This document shows positions 31,891-41,972 of a stretch of DNA of 64,000 nt, in pieces. Every line of letters begins with the position of its first letter. The first letter of the stretch is position 1. The position numbers and the translations under genes are program-made. Source of the stretch: Atopsyche davidsoni (lineage: Eukaryota; Arthropoda; Insecta; Trichoptera; Hydrobiosidae); contig JAILWY010000026.1 of the NCBI GenBank assembly GCA_022113835.1, forward strand, positions 5,235,001 to 5,299,000. The letters run 5' to 3'. The notes beneath the pieces were generated by a model, which made no database searches, was not told where the DNA came from, and saw only the letters and a list, made by a program, of their open reading frames with translations.

Positions 31891-33251
31891 TTTACCTCTG
31901 AAGTCAGAAAGTAGAATAAATTGAAATCTTGAAAAAGAGCAATAGAATTTATCACTTGAAAGCCGTCAACAATGAGAACAGCTAAATCAGTTTTTTAGAC
32001 AGTTGACTATGTCTATGAAATACTTCTAATATTTAACGAGCAATATTCTACTAACGTATTCCATTGATTTGAAAGAAAATCATATTTTCTAGAATATTAT
32101 CACCGTCATATATTGAAGATAAACGGATATATATTTTAATTAGTGTGAAAATAAGCGTGCGCCACAAATATAAAAAAAAAAACAAAAAGAAAGTCGCTTA
32201 AAATAAGGTGGACCGTAAAAGATAGCCGGCGCTGGAAGTGGCCTGGTAATTAATTATCTGCGAACGTTTGACGCAGCTAAACGGAGTGTGAACCGCGGGG
32301 TTATTTTATTATCACGTAGAATTTATCTAAAAAATAATAATAAAACAAATTTATTGCAACTGTTCTTGTAATTTGTAATGCAATAATAGCTTGTCCTTGG
32401 CGACACTGCCACGACGTAGACAGGCAGTTAGGTGCTCTGTGCAATCACACGCATACAATGCGCCTCGCTCGCAATTTCCCACGTGAGAGATAAAAAAATG
32501 TATGAATCTCGATCAATCATTATTATCTGGTGGATTTGTAGATAAGGAAGTACTAAATTTATTGCAGTAGTGAAATAACAGCGATGAAAAATTGTATGAC
32601 AAACATTTGAAATAGGTTTTACGTATTTTTTTGAAATAAAATATTTATCAAATTTTTGCTCGCATACTAAGTGCTTATACACTATTTTAAAGTATTTTAT
32701 AATTATACAAAAAATTAGAATCCTTTTGCGATATTATAAGGTATAAACTATTTTGTATAACCACGACGATTTATTTTTTATTGTTAATATTTGAGCACCT
32801 GTACACTCATTATATTGTACAGGTGCGTTGTGTCATATAAGCTCGGTGTTAGAATGGATTCTCCGTCTTGTTGCCAAGTTTGTTCATTGCTAACCTGGTG
32901 ACGCTTCTGGCTAAGAATACCTATTTGCAGCGTGTCCATCATTGACAGATGAATGAAGCAGATATAAATAAAGCGATTGTAAGCTCGCGCGGGCCCCGGC
33001 GTCGGAGGAGACGAGCGCTCGGGAGGCGACATTTTGTTTGCGCCGTCTGCGCCGCGTCTAGACGGGCCGCGTTTTCCCCAGGCTGACGCCAAAAAACACA
33101 TTTCTCAACAAAAGAAAACAGCAGAGGAATTTATTATTGTTATGCCCGCAGCCGCCGCAACGTCGCGGCTCCCAGCGGAATGCGAAAACAGCGGTAATTT
33201 TAAGTGGCTACTTATTTTACTGCGCATATTTTCAATCGGATTTGAAATGGT
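31891..33251. other. Intergenic stretch with two islets
   Basis: A moderate islet at 32215-32300 includes TAATTAATTATC and CGCAGCTAAACGG. A CpG islet at 32970-33190 contains GGCGACATTTTG. The short hairpin at 32795-32826 is listed separately. No gene recognised. Confidence 0.45.
32795..32826. repeat. Perfect 11-bp hairpin
   Basis: GCACCTGTACA at 32795-32805 is exactly inverted at 32816-32826 around the 10-base loop CTCATTATAT. Each arm contains CACCTG, an E-box/Snail-type site. Confidence 0.85.
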
Positions 33252-33305
33252 TAAGGCTGCCTACACACAGAACAACACAACTGAAACTGGCCCGGTAATT
33301 GGTCA
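33252..33305 (+). mobile_element. Palindromic CCAAT MITE, left half only (copy 17)
   Basis: AAGGCTGCCTACACACAGAA then CAACACAACTGAAACTGG and AATTGGTC. The rest of the element is absent. Confidence 0.6.
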
Positions 33306-34100
33306 AAAGTTTATTTTTTTGATTATTAACAATTAATTAAAGATTAAATACTAAAATATTCCACTGAAATCGACATTTTATCCGATGAATAAAAAAAACT
33401 TTGAAAAATCACAGCAACTTTGTTTACAGAATTTATTCTATTCGTTTTCGTGCATTTTTTGTTTCCAATAATCGAATTCACTAAATTCGATATTATTTAA
33501 TTCGAACATTCAAAGCCTCTATTACCAATAGGCAATTTATTATTATTTGTGTTGTATAGGTTTTAATGTTTATAATATGTTAAGTTATCGACATTTTAAC
33601 GAATTGTAACTATTTGCAAAAGTGAGACTACCTTTGATCCGGTGTTATTTTTTAACATGTTTTTTTGTTTTCAAATTTCAATACTATTCGCTGCATATGA
33701 ATTAAAAACTATCGATATTCTGAAGGTGAAAATCAGCAATAATTTTCCGATCCCACTCCGACACTGCCGCCCGCTCCGAGAGGTGCCGCCAGCGCATTCC
33801 GCGGTTGCGACATTTTCTGCTCGAAAGTTTAAAACAATAGTTGCGATAACAATGGTGACGAAGCCTCGAGAAAATGCCTCGCTCCTCGATCATCAGTCAC
33901 GCCGTCCGGTCGGGCCGCCATTGTGCGGCGACCTCACGCTGCCTGCACGCGCCGCAACACAGCCGATCGATGATCCAGTCAATATCGTCGTCTTTTGAGT
34001 AATTATTTCAATATAACTATAAACATAGCCCGAAAATATGCAGGTTAAATAATAACACAATAACGTCGTATCATTTTGAGAGATTTTTTTTTGCAGCGTG
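33306..34100. other. AT-rich stretch with one GC-rich islet
   Basis: The islet at 33750-33985 is CpG-rich and contains GGGCCGCCATTG (YY1/PHO-like) and CGATCGATGATCC. A 118-codon plus frame crosses the AT-rich/GC-rich border without a domain. Otherwise nothing seen. Confidence 0.45.
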
Positions 34101-34278
34101 CTAAGGCAGCTTATATTTTCTACACTCGGGACAACATAACAAACAAGCCATCGATAAGTTGTCAATGGCGTCATTTTTCCTTTTGTTATTTTTACTTGTA
34201 GAAACAAAAACATGAACGGGGATGCTATTGGTTCACCGTTCGGATATCGGTTGTGTCGCAGCGGGTGTAGGTCGCTTC
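34101..34278 (+). mobile_element. Palindromic CCAAT MITE, copy 18
   Basis: Left arm CTAAGGCAGCTTATATTTTC then CTACACTCGGGACAACATAA and GTCAATGGCGTC (34161-34172). Right core GGATGCTATTGG (34220-34231), then TATCGGTTGTGTCGCAGCGG and GTGTAGGTCGCTT. Confidence 0.8.
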
Positions 34279-35888
34279 AGCCGTGCGTCACCGCGCGGGT
34301 CGTGCGCGCATATTGCACCGCGGCGGCTGATTTATTTCAATTTTTGTCTCCGGTCATATTATTTATAGCATTATTTGACAGACTGAAAACCAAACCATAG
34401 CATAAACTTTAGTTTATTTAATTCAAGAAATCGCTGTAAAGATAAATATATTTTTAAAAATCATTGACGTGTCAATACAACAAAGCTATTAATTGGTTTA
34501 TATTTATAAATAATTGCATCTCTTTGTTTCTCTATCCTCTTAGGTTTTATAGAATTTGCTAAAGTATTAGCATCCATTATTATTTAGTTCCAGAATACGG
34601 CAACGTATGTTTACAAAGTTGCAAACATACGTTGCCGTATTCTGGAAAACCCAGAATGCCCATACAATGACAGTTTCGTATTACTCGTTCTCATGAAACT
34701 CAAACCTAGCCTCGACCTTATTTAAAATTCACTGTGTCTAGAATTGCCTTTTGTGTTGAATCCTTGGTTTATATATGTTAATATCAATTCTCCTAGCTTA
34801 AATAAGTTTCGCGATTAATAGTCAATAAAGTTATTTACCGATCATAGAGCTTCACGCTAAAATCCGGATAGAGTAATGTTTCTTACATTCTCTGAATAAA
34901 GATCGTCTGTAAGATTTTTAAAAGTAAATGTGAACGTTGCGAGCCAAACATAGTCGCAGATATACTTAATCGATTTACAACCTTTGCTAACTTTCAGCTT
35001 ACAGCGATCCACTCTTTCAGAGTTAGTAGACTTTTTATTCGGTTTCCCTTTTTCGTATAGTCTAAAAAAATGCCCATAAATATCATAACTTTGATTTGAA
35101 ACTGTTTCGTTTTGATAACATTTAGCTTATTAGATTTATGGTTGCTTTGTTGTTAATTTTTACGACTTAATTTTATTTAATATAAAAATATTTGATTAAA
35201 TCTTATTATATTTTGCGATGCCATTCTTTGGAAAGAGAATAAAGCTTCTTCTTCGTCAACATCTTCTAATACTACACAAGAGTTTTATCATCCATCATTC
35301 CACCACCCACGATTGTGCCCGGTGCATCCAGCCAGTGGGACCTAGGACAAATATTATTTTCATAAAAATAAATTTCCACCAAATCATTGATAAATATTAA
35401 ATAATTCATATTTATTTAGTACCCCGCCTTTTTTAAAATTCTGTACTTGCATTTTTGAGGGCAAATGCATAAGTCTACCAATTATTATTTGTGGTAAGGG
35501 CCATGCTTTTAACAGTAGATACTTTTAAATTGTGATAAAATAAGAGGAATGAACAATGAAACGCTCAAGTTTGACAAAGAAATCATTAGAAGATATACAT
35601 ATCTACTTTCTTATTATCGAGTACCTTTGAAACTTGTCACTGTAGATAATAAGCATTCTCTGCATACTTTCACCGGTTACTCCCTGCCGAGTGGACTACC
35701 TACTAACTACTATACATACGCAACATTCTTTGTTTCACAATGTAGATCGCATTCATACGCACCGAGTCTTGTAATTATATCAGCCGTCGATCACATTTGT
35801 CATAATTAATGTCGATTTACCACGACTCTAGTATGATGCAGGCATTCCTGTCTATAAATGGGCTTCTGATATGCAGGAGTGAACATTA
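34279..35888. other. AT-rich intergenic stretch
   Basis: A short GC patch directly follows MITE copy 18 (34279-34330). Open frames at 35218-35400 and 35549-35809 show no recognisable domain and are AT-biased. The 25-bp inverted repeat is listed separately. Confidence 0.45.
34588..34647. repeat. Perfect 25-bp inverted repeat with 10-base loop
   Basis: The arm at 34588-34612 (TTCCAGAATACGG onward) is exactly inverted at 34623-34647, with loop ACAAAGTTGC. There is no mismatch in 25 pairs. A third, partial copy CCCAGAATGCCC follows at about 34650-34661. A transcript would fold into a fully paired stem. Confidence 0.97.
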
Positions 35889-35960
35889 CTAGCGGATGTC
35901 CTTATTTGGCTTGAAATTTAGCATTGTACACTATGTAAACAAATAAAAAATATATTATTT
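35889..35960 (-). mobile_element. Possible Helitron 3' end
   Basis: The minus strand ends CATCCGCTAGT, identical over 11 bases to the 3' end of the Helitron at 14035. No hairpin as clear as in that element is visible, and the 5' end was not found. Confidence 0.35.
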
Positions 35961-36699
35961 TATTATTCATGCAGCCATAAGCGTTCGAAGCATTTAAGAA
36001 CTAATTACTAAAAGAGAACCCCAAAAAGTTTTAAGTATAAAATACTAACACATTTTTTCTGCTGCAGTATGTTTAAATATACTTGTACCCAATCGAGTGA
36101 TATGAAATTAATAAGTTCATTCTTTACCAATTAATATTGTGTTGTACAACAATTATATTGTCAAAAGAAACGTTAAAATCGAAGGCATTGAATAAACGTT
36201 TGAACATTTCCGTGTTGACTTCCGATATTTTTTGTTACGTATTTAAAATTGAATTGTACGATTTGAGAGCATTATAAATCAATTACGGGTCTAAAACTAG
36301 GACTTTTAATCCTAGAGTATTGAGATCTTTAAATTAGTTTCAAATGTATTATAATTCAACAATGAAGAATTTGAGTAGCTCATAATGTTTTGCCAACTGA
36401 ATATAGTAAACTATGTTTAATTATTTCATGGCTAAAAATAGATTTCCACAGATATCATTGTCCTTTGTTAAACCCGCAAGGCGAAACAGCTATTAAAAAT
36501 GCATCTTAGATACCATACGTAGAGTTCTGATAAGGTGTGCTTCGAGTGTGATGTGAATCTGTGATTGCACGACCAAATAAGTAGGCATATCTAATAACAA
36601 TTTAGACGTACAATCATACAATTCCGTAATGGAATAAATAAGTACACAGCAAAAATAAAATTTTGCAATCTTCAATATATACACGAAAGAATAAAAAAA
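35961..36699. other. AT-rich intergenic stretch
   Basis: I see no gene, islet or repeat here. Confidence 0.5.
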
Positions 36700-36811
36700 A
36701 GCGCCTCTACACAAAAACGAAATCCAATGGACGTTTTATCGGAAGAATGACTTTTTGTTGCAATTTGATGGTCGGTCGTCAGTTGTGTCGCGGTGTGTGC
36801 AGAGGGTTTAC
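36700..36811 (+). mobile_element. Palindromic CCAAT MITE, copy 19
   Basis: Left end GCGCCTCTACACAAAAACGA, then CCAATGGACGTT near 36724. Right arm GGTCGGTCGTCAGTTGTGTC then GCGGTGTGTGCAGAGGGTTT. The central part is rearranged. Confidence 0.6.
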
Positions 36812-36899
36812 AGTTTTACAATGACAATGTTCGGAGTAGAAATAAGCGAGACCCGCGTAATTTTGGAGAGAAGAAATGCACGGTGACGGTCGGAGTAGG

Positions 36900-37260
36900 A
36901 GTATTCTAATGTGATTTGTATGCAACGGAGCTGGTGTGCAAGAGGAGGGTGGGCCGGGAGAGCCGGGCGGTGGGTGAGGAGGGGTGGTGGTGTTGGTGGT
37001 GTTGGTGGTGGTGGTGGTGGTGGTGCTGGTGCTGGTGCTGAGGAGCGAGGCTGCAACCGGGCCGGGCCGGGCGCCTCGCCCCGCCCCGGTGCGGCGCTAA
37101 TTGGCACGCGGCCCGATATGGGAAGCGGCCTTCGAGAGCGCGGCCGCGAGGTCAGTACTCCCGCGAGGTCCCCAGCCTCTCCGGACTGTTCGTGCGGCGG
37201 ACCTCTCGCGTGCTTCGGGCTTCCGGGTGTCCGATGTGTAATTTTGTCACGTGGGGCGAC
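36900..37260. promoter_or_regulatory. Large CpG islet with GGT repeat
   Basis: About 360 bp. It contains a GGT/GCT trinucleotide run, GCCGGGCCGGGC, and GCACGCGGCCC. Frames of 148 (plus) and 162 (minus) codons are low complexity (glycine runs on plus, proline runs on minus) and show no domain. Confidence 0.4.
36984..37039 (+). repeat. Trinucleotide repeat (GGT)n/(GCTGGT)n
   Basis: About 18 triplets of GGT with interspersed GTT and GCT. Confidence 0.9.
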
Positions 37261-40200
37261 AAAAACACCGACTACGCCTCCGTCCTCAAAAATCAACGTT
37301 GCCGCTTACATTTGTTTGACCGTGTCTTCAATAACATTACAATATCTCTACACGTAAAAATAACTTTTTCAAAGTATGTTTATATCATGGCACTCAGTCT
37401 TCGCACTGGTGTTCCCATCCAGGTTCAATACAGACGTAACTATTTTTTAGACTTTAAACGTATTTCAATATTGTTTTACAACAAAATCGTTTATCATAAA
37501 TACTATGAATTTTAATTAGCTTGCTGGATATTTATTACGTAATAATTATCTAGGAATAGGTAGGAAGAAAAGAAAGTCCAGTTCGTCTTCAATAAATGAG
37601 ACAGACAGACTAAAGACAGAGATTGAAGAACGTTCGTATGAAAGACAATATTAATAGTCACTTCCTCGCTAGACTCTTCCATACAATCTAGAGTGGACGC
37701 TAGACGCCATTGTTGTATTATTTCTGATACATATGAATTATGGTCACAGAATGATAGAAGAACAGATAGTTTTAAAAGTATTTTTTAACTACAATTTAAA
37801 TTAACTCTGACATTTACATTTAATTTCTTTGGTTTGCTCGATAAAATACTGAAAATAAGCAATTTTTCCAAACGATCATTGTTTCATGTCGCTTGCTGCA
37901 CCTTGACCGCATGTGATTCTAATGGTTTTGTTTAGGCTAATAATGCGTTGTGCAAGTGCGCTGCGTGACCATTGCGTGACTGCAGCGTGACCGCCCGTGC
38001 AATACTCGTCTATTGTTTGCAGAGCTGATATTGCTGATATTATTCAAATAAGCGACTGCACCTACGTATTATTTTAATAACAATACGCACCTCCTGGTAG
38101 ATTCCTGCATAAAAACATAGCTAATGAAACATACAAAGGTTTCATATTATTACTTGATACGTCATACTAACTATTTCATAACTTTAGCTACATTGTCTTT
38201 TCCTGATACAATTTAAAACAAAGACAGTAAATATAGTTACAATGTTGTGTGTTTTTTTCATTTATATAGATATCATAAAGTAGATTTGATTTAAAAAAAT
38301 CTCATAAGTTCAAAGTATAAAATGAAACTATAGAACTTTATTCGAAAAATACTCGAGGGATCTTTAATGTGTAAAAACCAGTGTGTTTGGGCACCGCTGC
38401 TAGCTGGCGCGCCACAGGTGAAGGAGCGCTGAGCTAAGTGAAGCAGAGATTCGTTCCAGGTAAATGGGCAGCTCCTCCACTCCTACCGGCGCTTCTCACG
38501 AGCTGCCCGAGATTTATAGGCAGCCGGTACGCCCGGCTGTTTCTCCTGCAATAATGCTTAGCGTTTGATCACAAGTAAGTGCTTATTTATTTACGTTACG
38601 TCTGTATTGATTACTATTACCCAGACACTTTAAATATCGATTGCTATAATTACTGATTTGATATTAAGATTTTTCTTTTAATCGTGTTTCTTGAACCGCC
38701 CACCGTATCAATGCGTCGATCTAAAGAGAAAATCGAGGTTATTATCGAGATTCCTTTGAAGGACCATCCAGTTCTTCGGTAGCAACGCAAGAAAAAACGA
38801 TGAACAACGAACGTTAGATAACCCATATGGTTATGGCAAGACAGGTTTCGTTTCCCCAATAAAGACTGTCTATTCAATAAAGTACCATAGGATAGAGACG
38901 GTGATTGTCAGAAAGCTTGTTTGGCATAATCAAAATTCGCAACAGTTGCTTTACTGAATACGCATAGAGGCAAGCAAGCATATCAATATTATCTATGTGA
39001 TACTCTGACAATGATAAGATGATTGGCCAGGTCAATTGAATTAACACAAGAAAAGAGTTGATGAATATCAAGGTAAAATGTAGTTCGATAGACGGACTGT
39101 GTCGCTACAAAATCCATATGTTGTAACTTAACCTAACCTTTGTATTTACTTATTTATTATTAAAAAAAAAAATAGAATTATAACTTCAGTATTTGTACAT
39201 GTAGACACGTGTTGAATCCATGTGAAGCTTGGACACCAAAATGAATTATAAAATGTATTTAATCGTGTCATCCAAATCAGCGCAATGTGTTTTTCTCTTT
39301 TTTAAATTTTTTTTTCAATTAAAAGCTTAGCTTCCTAAGAAATTTATTCCACGTTGTAAAGACTTGTAGGTTTTCACATTTACATAATTGGCAAAATATG
39401 CCAACTTCCTATATTTTATGGTCATTATATAAAAAGCAAGGGCTAAAATATTAAATATATTATTTTTCGTAATTTCTTAAGTTAATGTTTTGCCTTCAAA
39501 ATAATTACGCAAATTTATATTTAAATTTGTTTATCCTTCGCATGAAGTGTAAGTATATATTTTATTAACTTGCTAATAATAGTCTTGCATTCATAGCTCA
39601 TTCACAAGGCAGTTGAGTAGGAATGTTTGATTCTAAAGTCTATCTTTAATATCTGGACTTGACATTAATGTCGATATAAAATATGGTGAAATACCGGATT
39701 TTAATCGTTTGATATAAAAATTCATTCGATTAAATAGTTTCACATCAACCAGAATAACTTGCCGGCGAACTGATAGAAAAAGACATTTAAAGTTTTGAAA
39801 AAATGTAGATAAGTCTATCTCTTATTTAGATAATAAAAAATAAAACCTTTTTATAATTAAACAAAGATTTTTGTCTGATAAATCGTACTCTGGTTATTTC
39901 CTCTTAGATCCGACGTCTACTTCGTTACTGTTGGCATCTTTATGGAGTGATGATAATTCCATTATTTACAATGGCTGCAAAACCATGGCGCATTTAACAC
40001 TGGCTATGCATAATTAATCGAATTTTAACAACTTCAAATTTAAATATATGTATGTACTTGAATATAACGAGTATAATTTTACGAGGAACCTACTATCGTA
40101 TTTATAATTTATAGTTAGCAATTATTGTGTAATTAAACATTTACTGTAATATGCATTGTAATGCTTACAAATTATTGATTTACTTCTATGGTTTTAAAAT

Positions 40201-41817
40201 GTTTATTGCGAGATAAATTTAAAGACATGTTTTGTGAAATAAGTATGATTTTAATGCTATTGTATGTAACACTATTTTAAAATCGGTTTATTTATAGTAG
40301 GATTAGAAACAAGCGAATTTTTCGGCAGTACTTCATTTTTTAAAAGTTAATTTTTAATTAACGTACAGGATTTAATATAATTTTTGTAGTTTATACTTTG
40401 TTGTAATAAAAAAACAAAAAAAAAATTTTGGGACGAGCTTCAGTGGTTATAATGATTAAGTAACATTGTTTGTTAAATATGGTTATAAAATTTGTAAGTA
40501 CCTTTTTACTATGTAAAAATTAAAAAACGTCTGGAGCCTCTATCGCCTCCATTAATAAACCAATGGAAGAAAACATATTTTTTTGCAGTTTAGACTGAAT
40601 GTGTCGGGTGTTGTGTTTCCGACTGTCGGGTAATTGACAGACTGGCAGATCGCTAGCACAGTCAATGATAATAGGCTTGGAGATGGTGCTCATATCTTTG
40701 CTTGCCAATGAGTCGAATGATATTTAATGATTAAGGTATAAAGTGCGACCAGACTCTGCCTATTACCACACAACGTGTAATGCTGAGATTAATAATATTT
40801 AACACCAGTAATATACAATACAGCCTGCTGCTGGTAGTGTAGCCTCAGCCACCAGCTCTGATTCAGCGAATCTTCCATGTTTCAGAAAATTACAATATCT
40901 TCTTTTCATCCCTTAGAACTCAATGAATGTCTGTGTCTTCAAATTCTGTATTTCAAGAATTTTTACTTAAGTTTTTTTAAAATTATTATTTTACTAATAT
41001 TAAAATTTTATTGTTACATTAATCTTCTTTTGAAAAACCGTTGGGCGGCTTTATTCGTGGGTTCTTGTATAATCATAGCATTAAAACAATTACAAATTCA
41101 ATACATCGCGTGATTTAAGTCCTAAGATTTTGTATATCAAGACTTTTTCTTGAAACCTTTAACTGTGTTTATTAGTTTATTATTGTGTCCTCGCATGTGG
41201 TACTTTTTTTATAACCATGTGGTTGTTCTCTAATGTTTTTTTTCTTTTTAAGTTAACAATCTTTTCGGGGGCTTTAAATAATAAGAATATTTGTACATGC
41301 ATTAATTTTGTGCACTTACTTAATTATAGCGTTAAGCATTAATGGTAAAAACAGACAATTTTATATACTAAAGTGAACAAGTTGACTTCTAATCAACGTA
41401 GTCTCTCATTTGTTTCGTAGGAAGTGCGTATTTATTTTTATCAAAAACAAATATGTCTTATGGTCGTTCAATATATTATAACATTTTGTGTAGGTAATAA
41501 AATATCCTTAGCGAGCTGCCGAGACCTAAAAGATCCCTTATTTGATTCGGCGCGCACCCCTCTTCTTTAGCCGTGTTTTAAAGATAGTGAAATACTTTGC
41601 CATTATCAGGGGTGGATCTGAATACACCTAACAGTTTTGTTCGTCGTATAGTACTACTAATATTACTAAAAATAAAACCGTTCCATGAGGTTTCATTTTT
41701 GTGGCCCTTCTGATACTCAATAATTGAGGTTTATTCCTTCTGACACGTCATTCAGATGATGATAAATGACTGTAATTCTGTACACGAGAAAAGCTAATTG
41801 TAAGATTTTAATAATAC
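37261..41817. other. Long AT-rich intergenic stretch
   Basis: Apart from the islet at 38380-38575, nothing strong is seen. Candidate conserved patches by composition are 37880-38040, 39890-40020 (with TATGCATAATTAAT, an octamer/homeodomain-like word) and 40740-40880. Frames at 38650-39071 and 40877-41113 have no recognised domain. Confidence 0.45.
38380..38575 (+). promoter_or_regulatory. GC-rich islet with inverted GGGCAGCTC and donor-like site
   Basis: GGGCAGCTC at 38466-38474 is inverted at 38500-38508. CAGGTG E-box words occur near 38415. The islet ends at CACAA/GTAAGT (donor-like, about 38574). It could be a first exon of a plus-strand transcript or an enhancer. Confidence 0.35.
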
Positions 41818-41972
41818 AGCCGTCTAAACACAGTATAGCACAAAAGACCACCGATCTATAAATAGCCAAAAGCGTCCACTTTTATTATTTTTTTCTTTAC
41901 AATTTTGTCAAAAAAAATAACGCAAAAGAGAATAAACGGTCGGTTTTGTTGTCTTGTGTGTAGACCGCTTTA
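41818..41972 (+). mobile_element. Palindromic CCAAT MITE, copy 20
   Basis: Left arm GCCGTCTAAACACAGTATAG then GCCAAAAGCGTCC near 41865-41877. Centre has AATAACGCAAAAGAG. Right arm GGTCGGTTTTGTTGTCTTGT then GTGTAGACCGCTTTA; the right core octamer is deleted. Confidence 0.75.

Noticed and set aside
34588..34647. microRNA precursor
   Set aside because: Typical animal precursors have bulges and a longer stem beyond the mature arm; this stem is perfect for 25 pairs and stops. Kept as an inverted repeat of unknown origin.
36808..37357. 162-codon minus and 148-codon plus frames
   Set aside because: Driven by the GGT/ACC trinucleotide repeat and the surrounding CpG islet; polyproline on one strand and polyglycine on the other.
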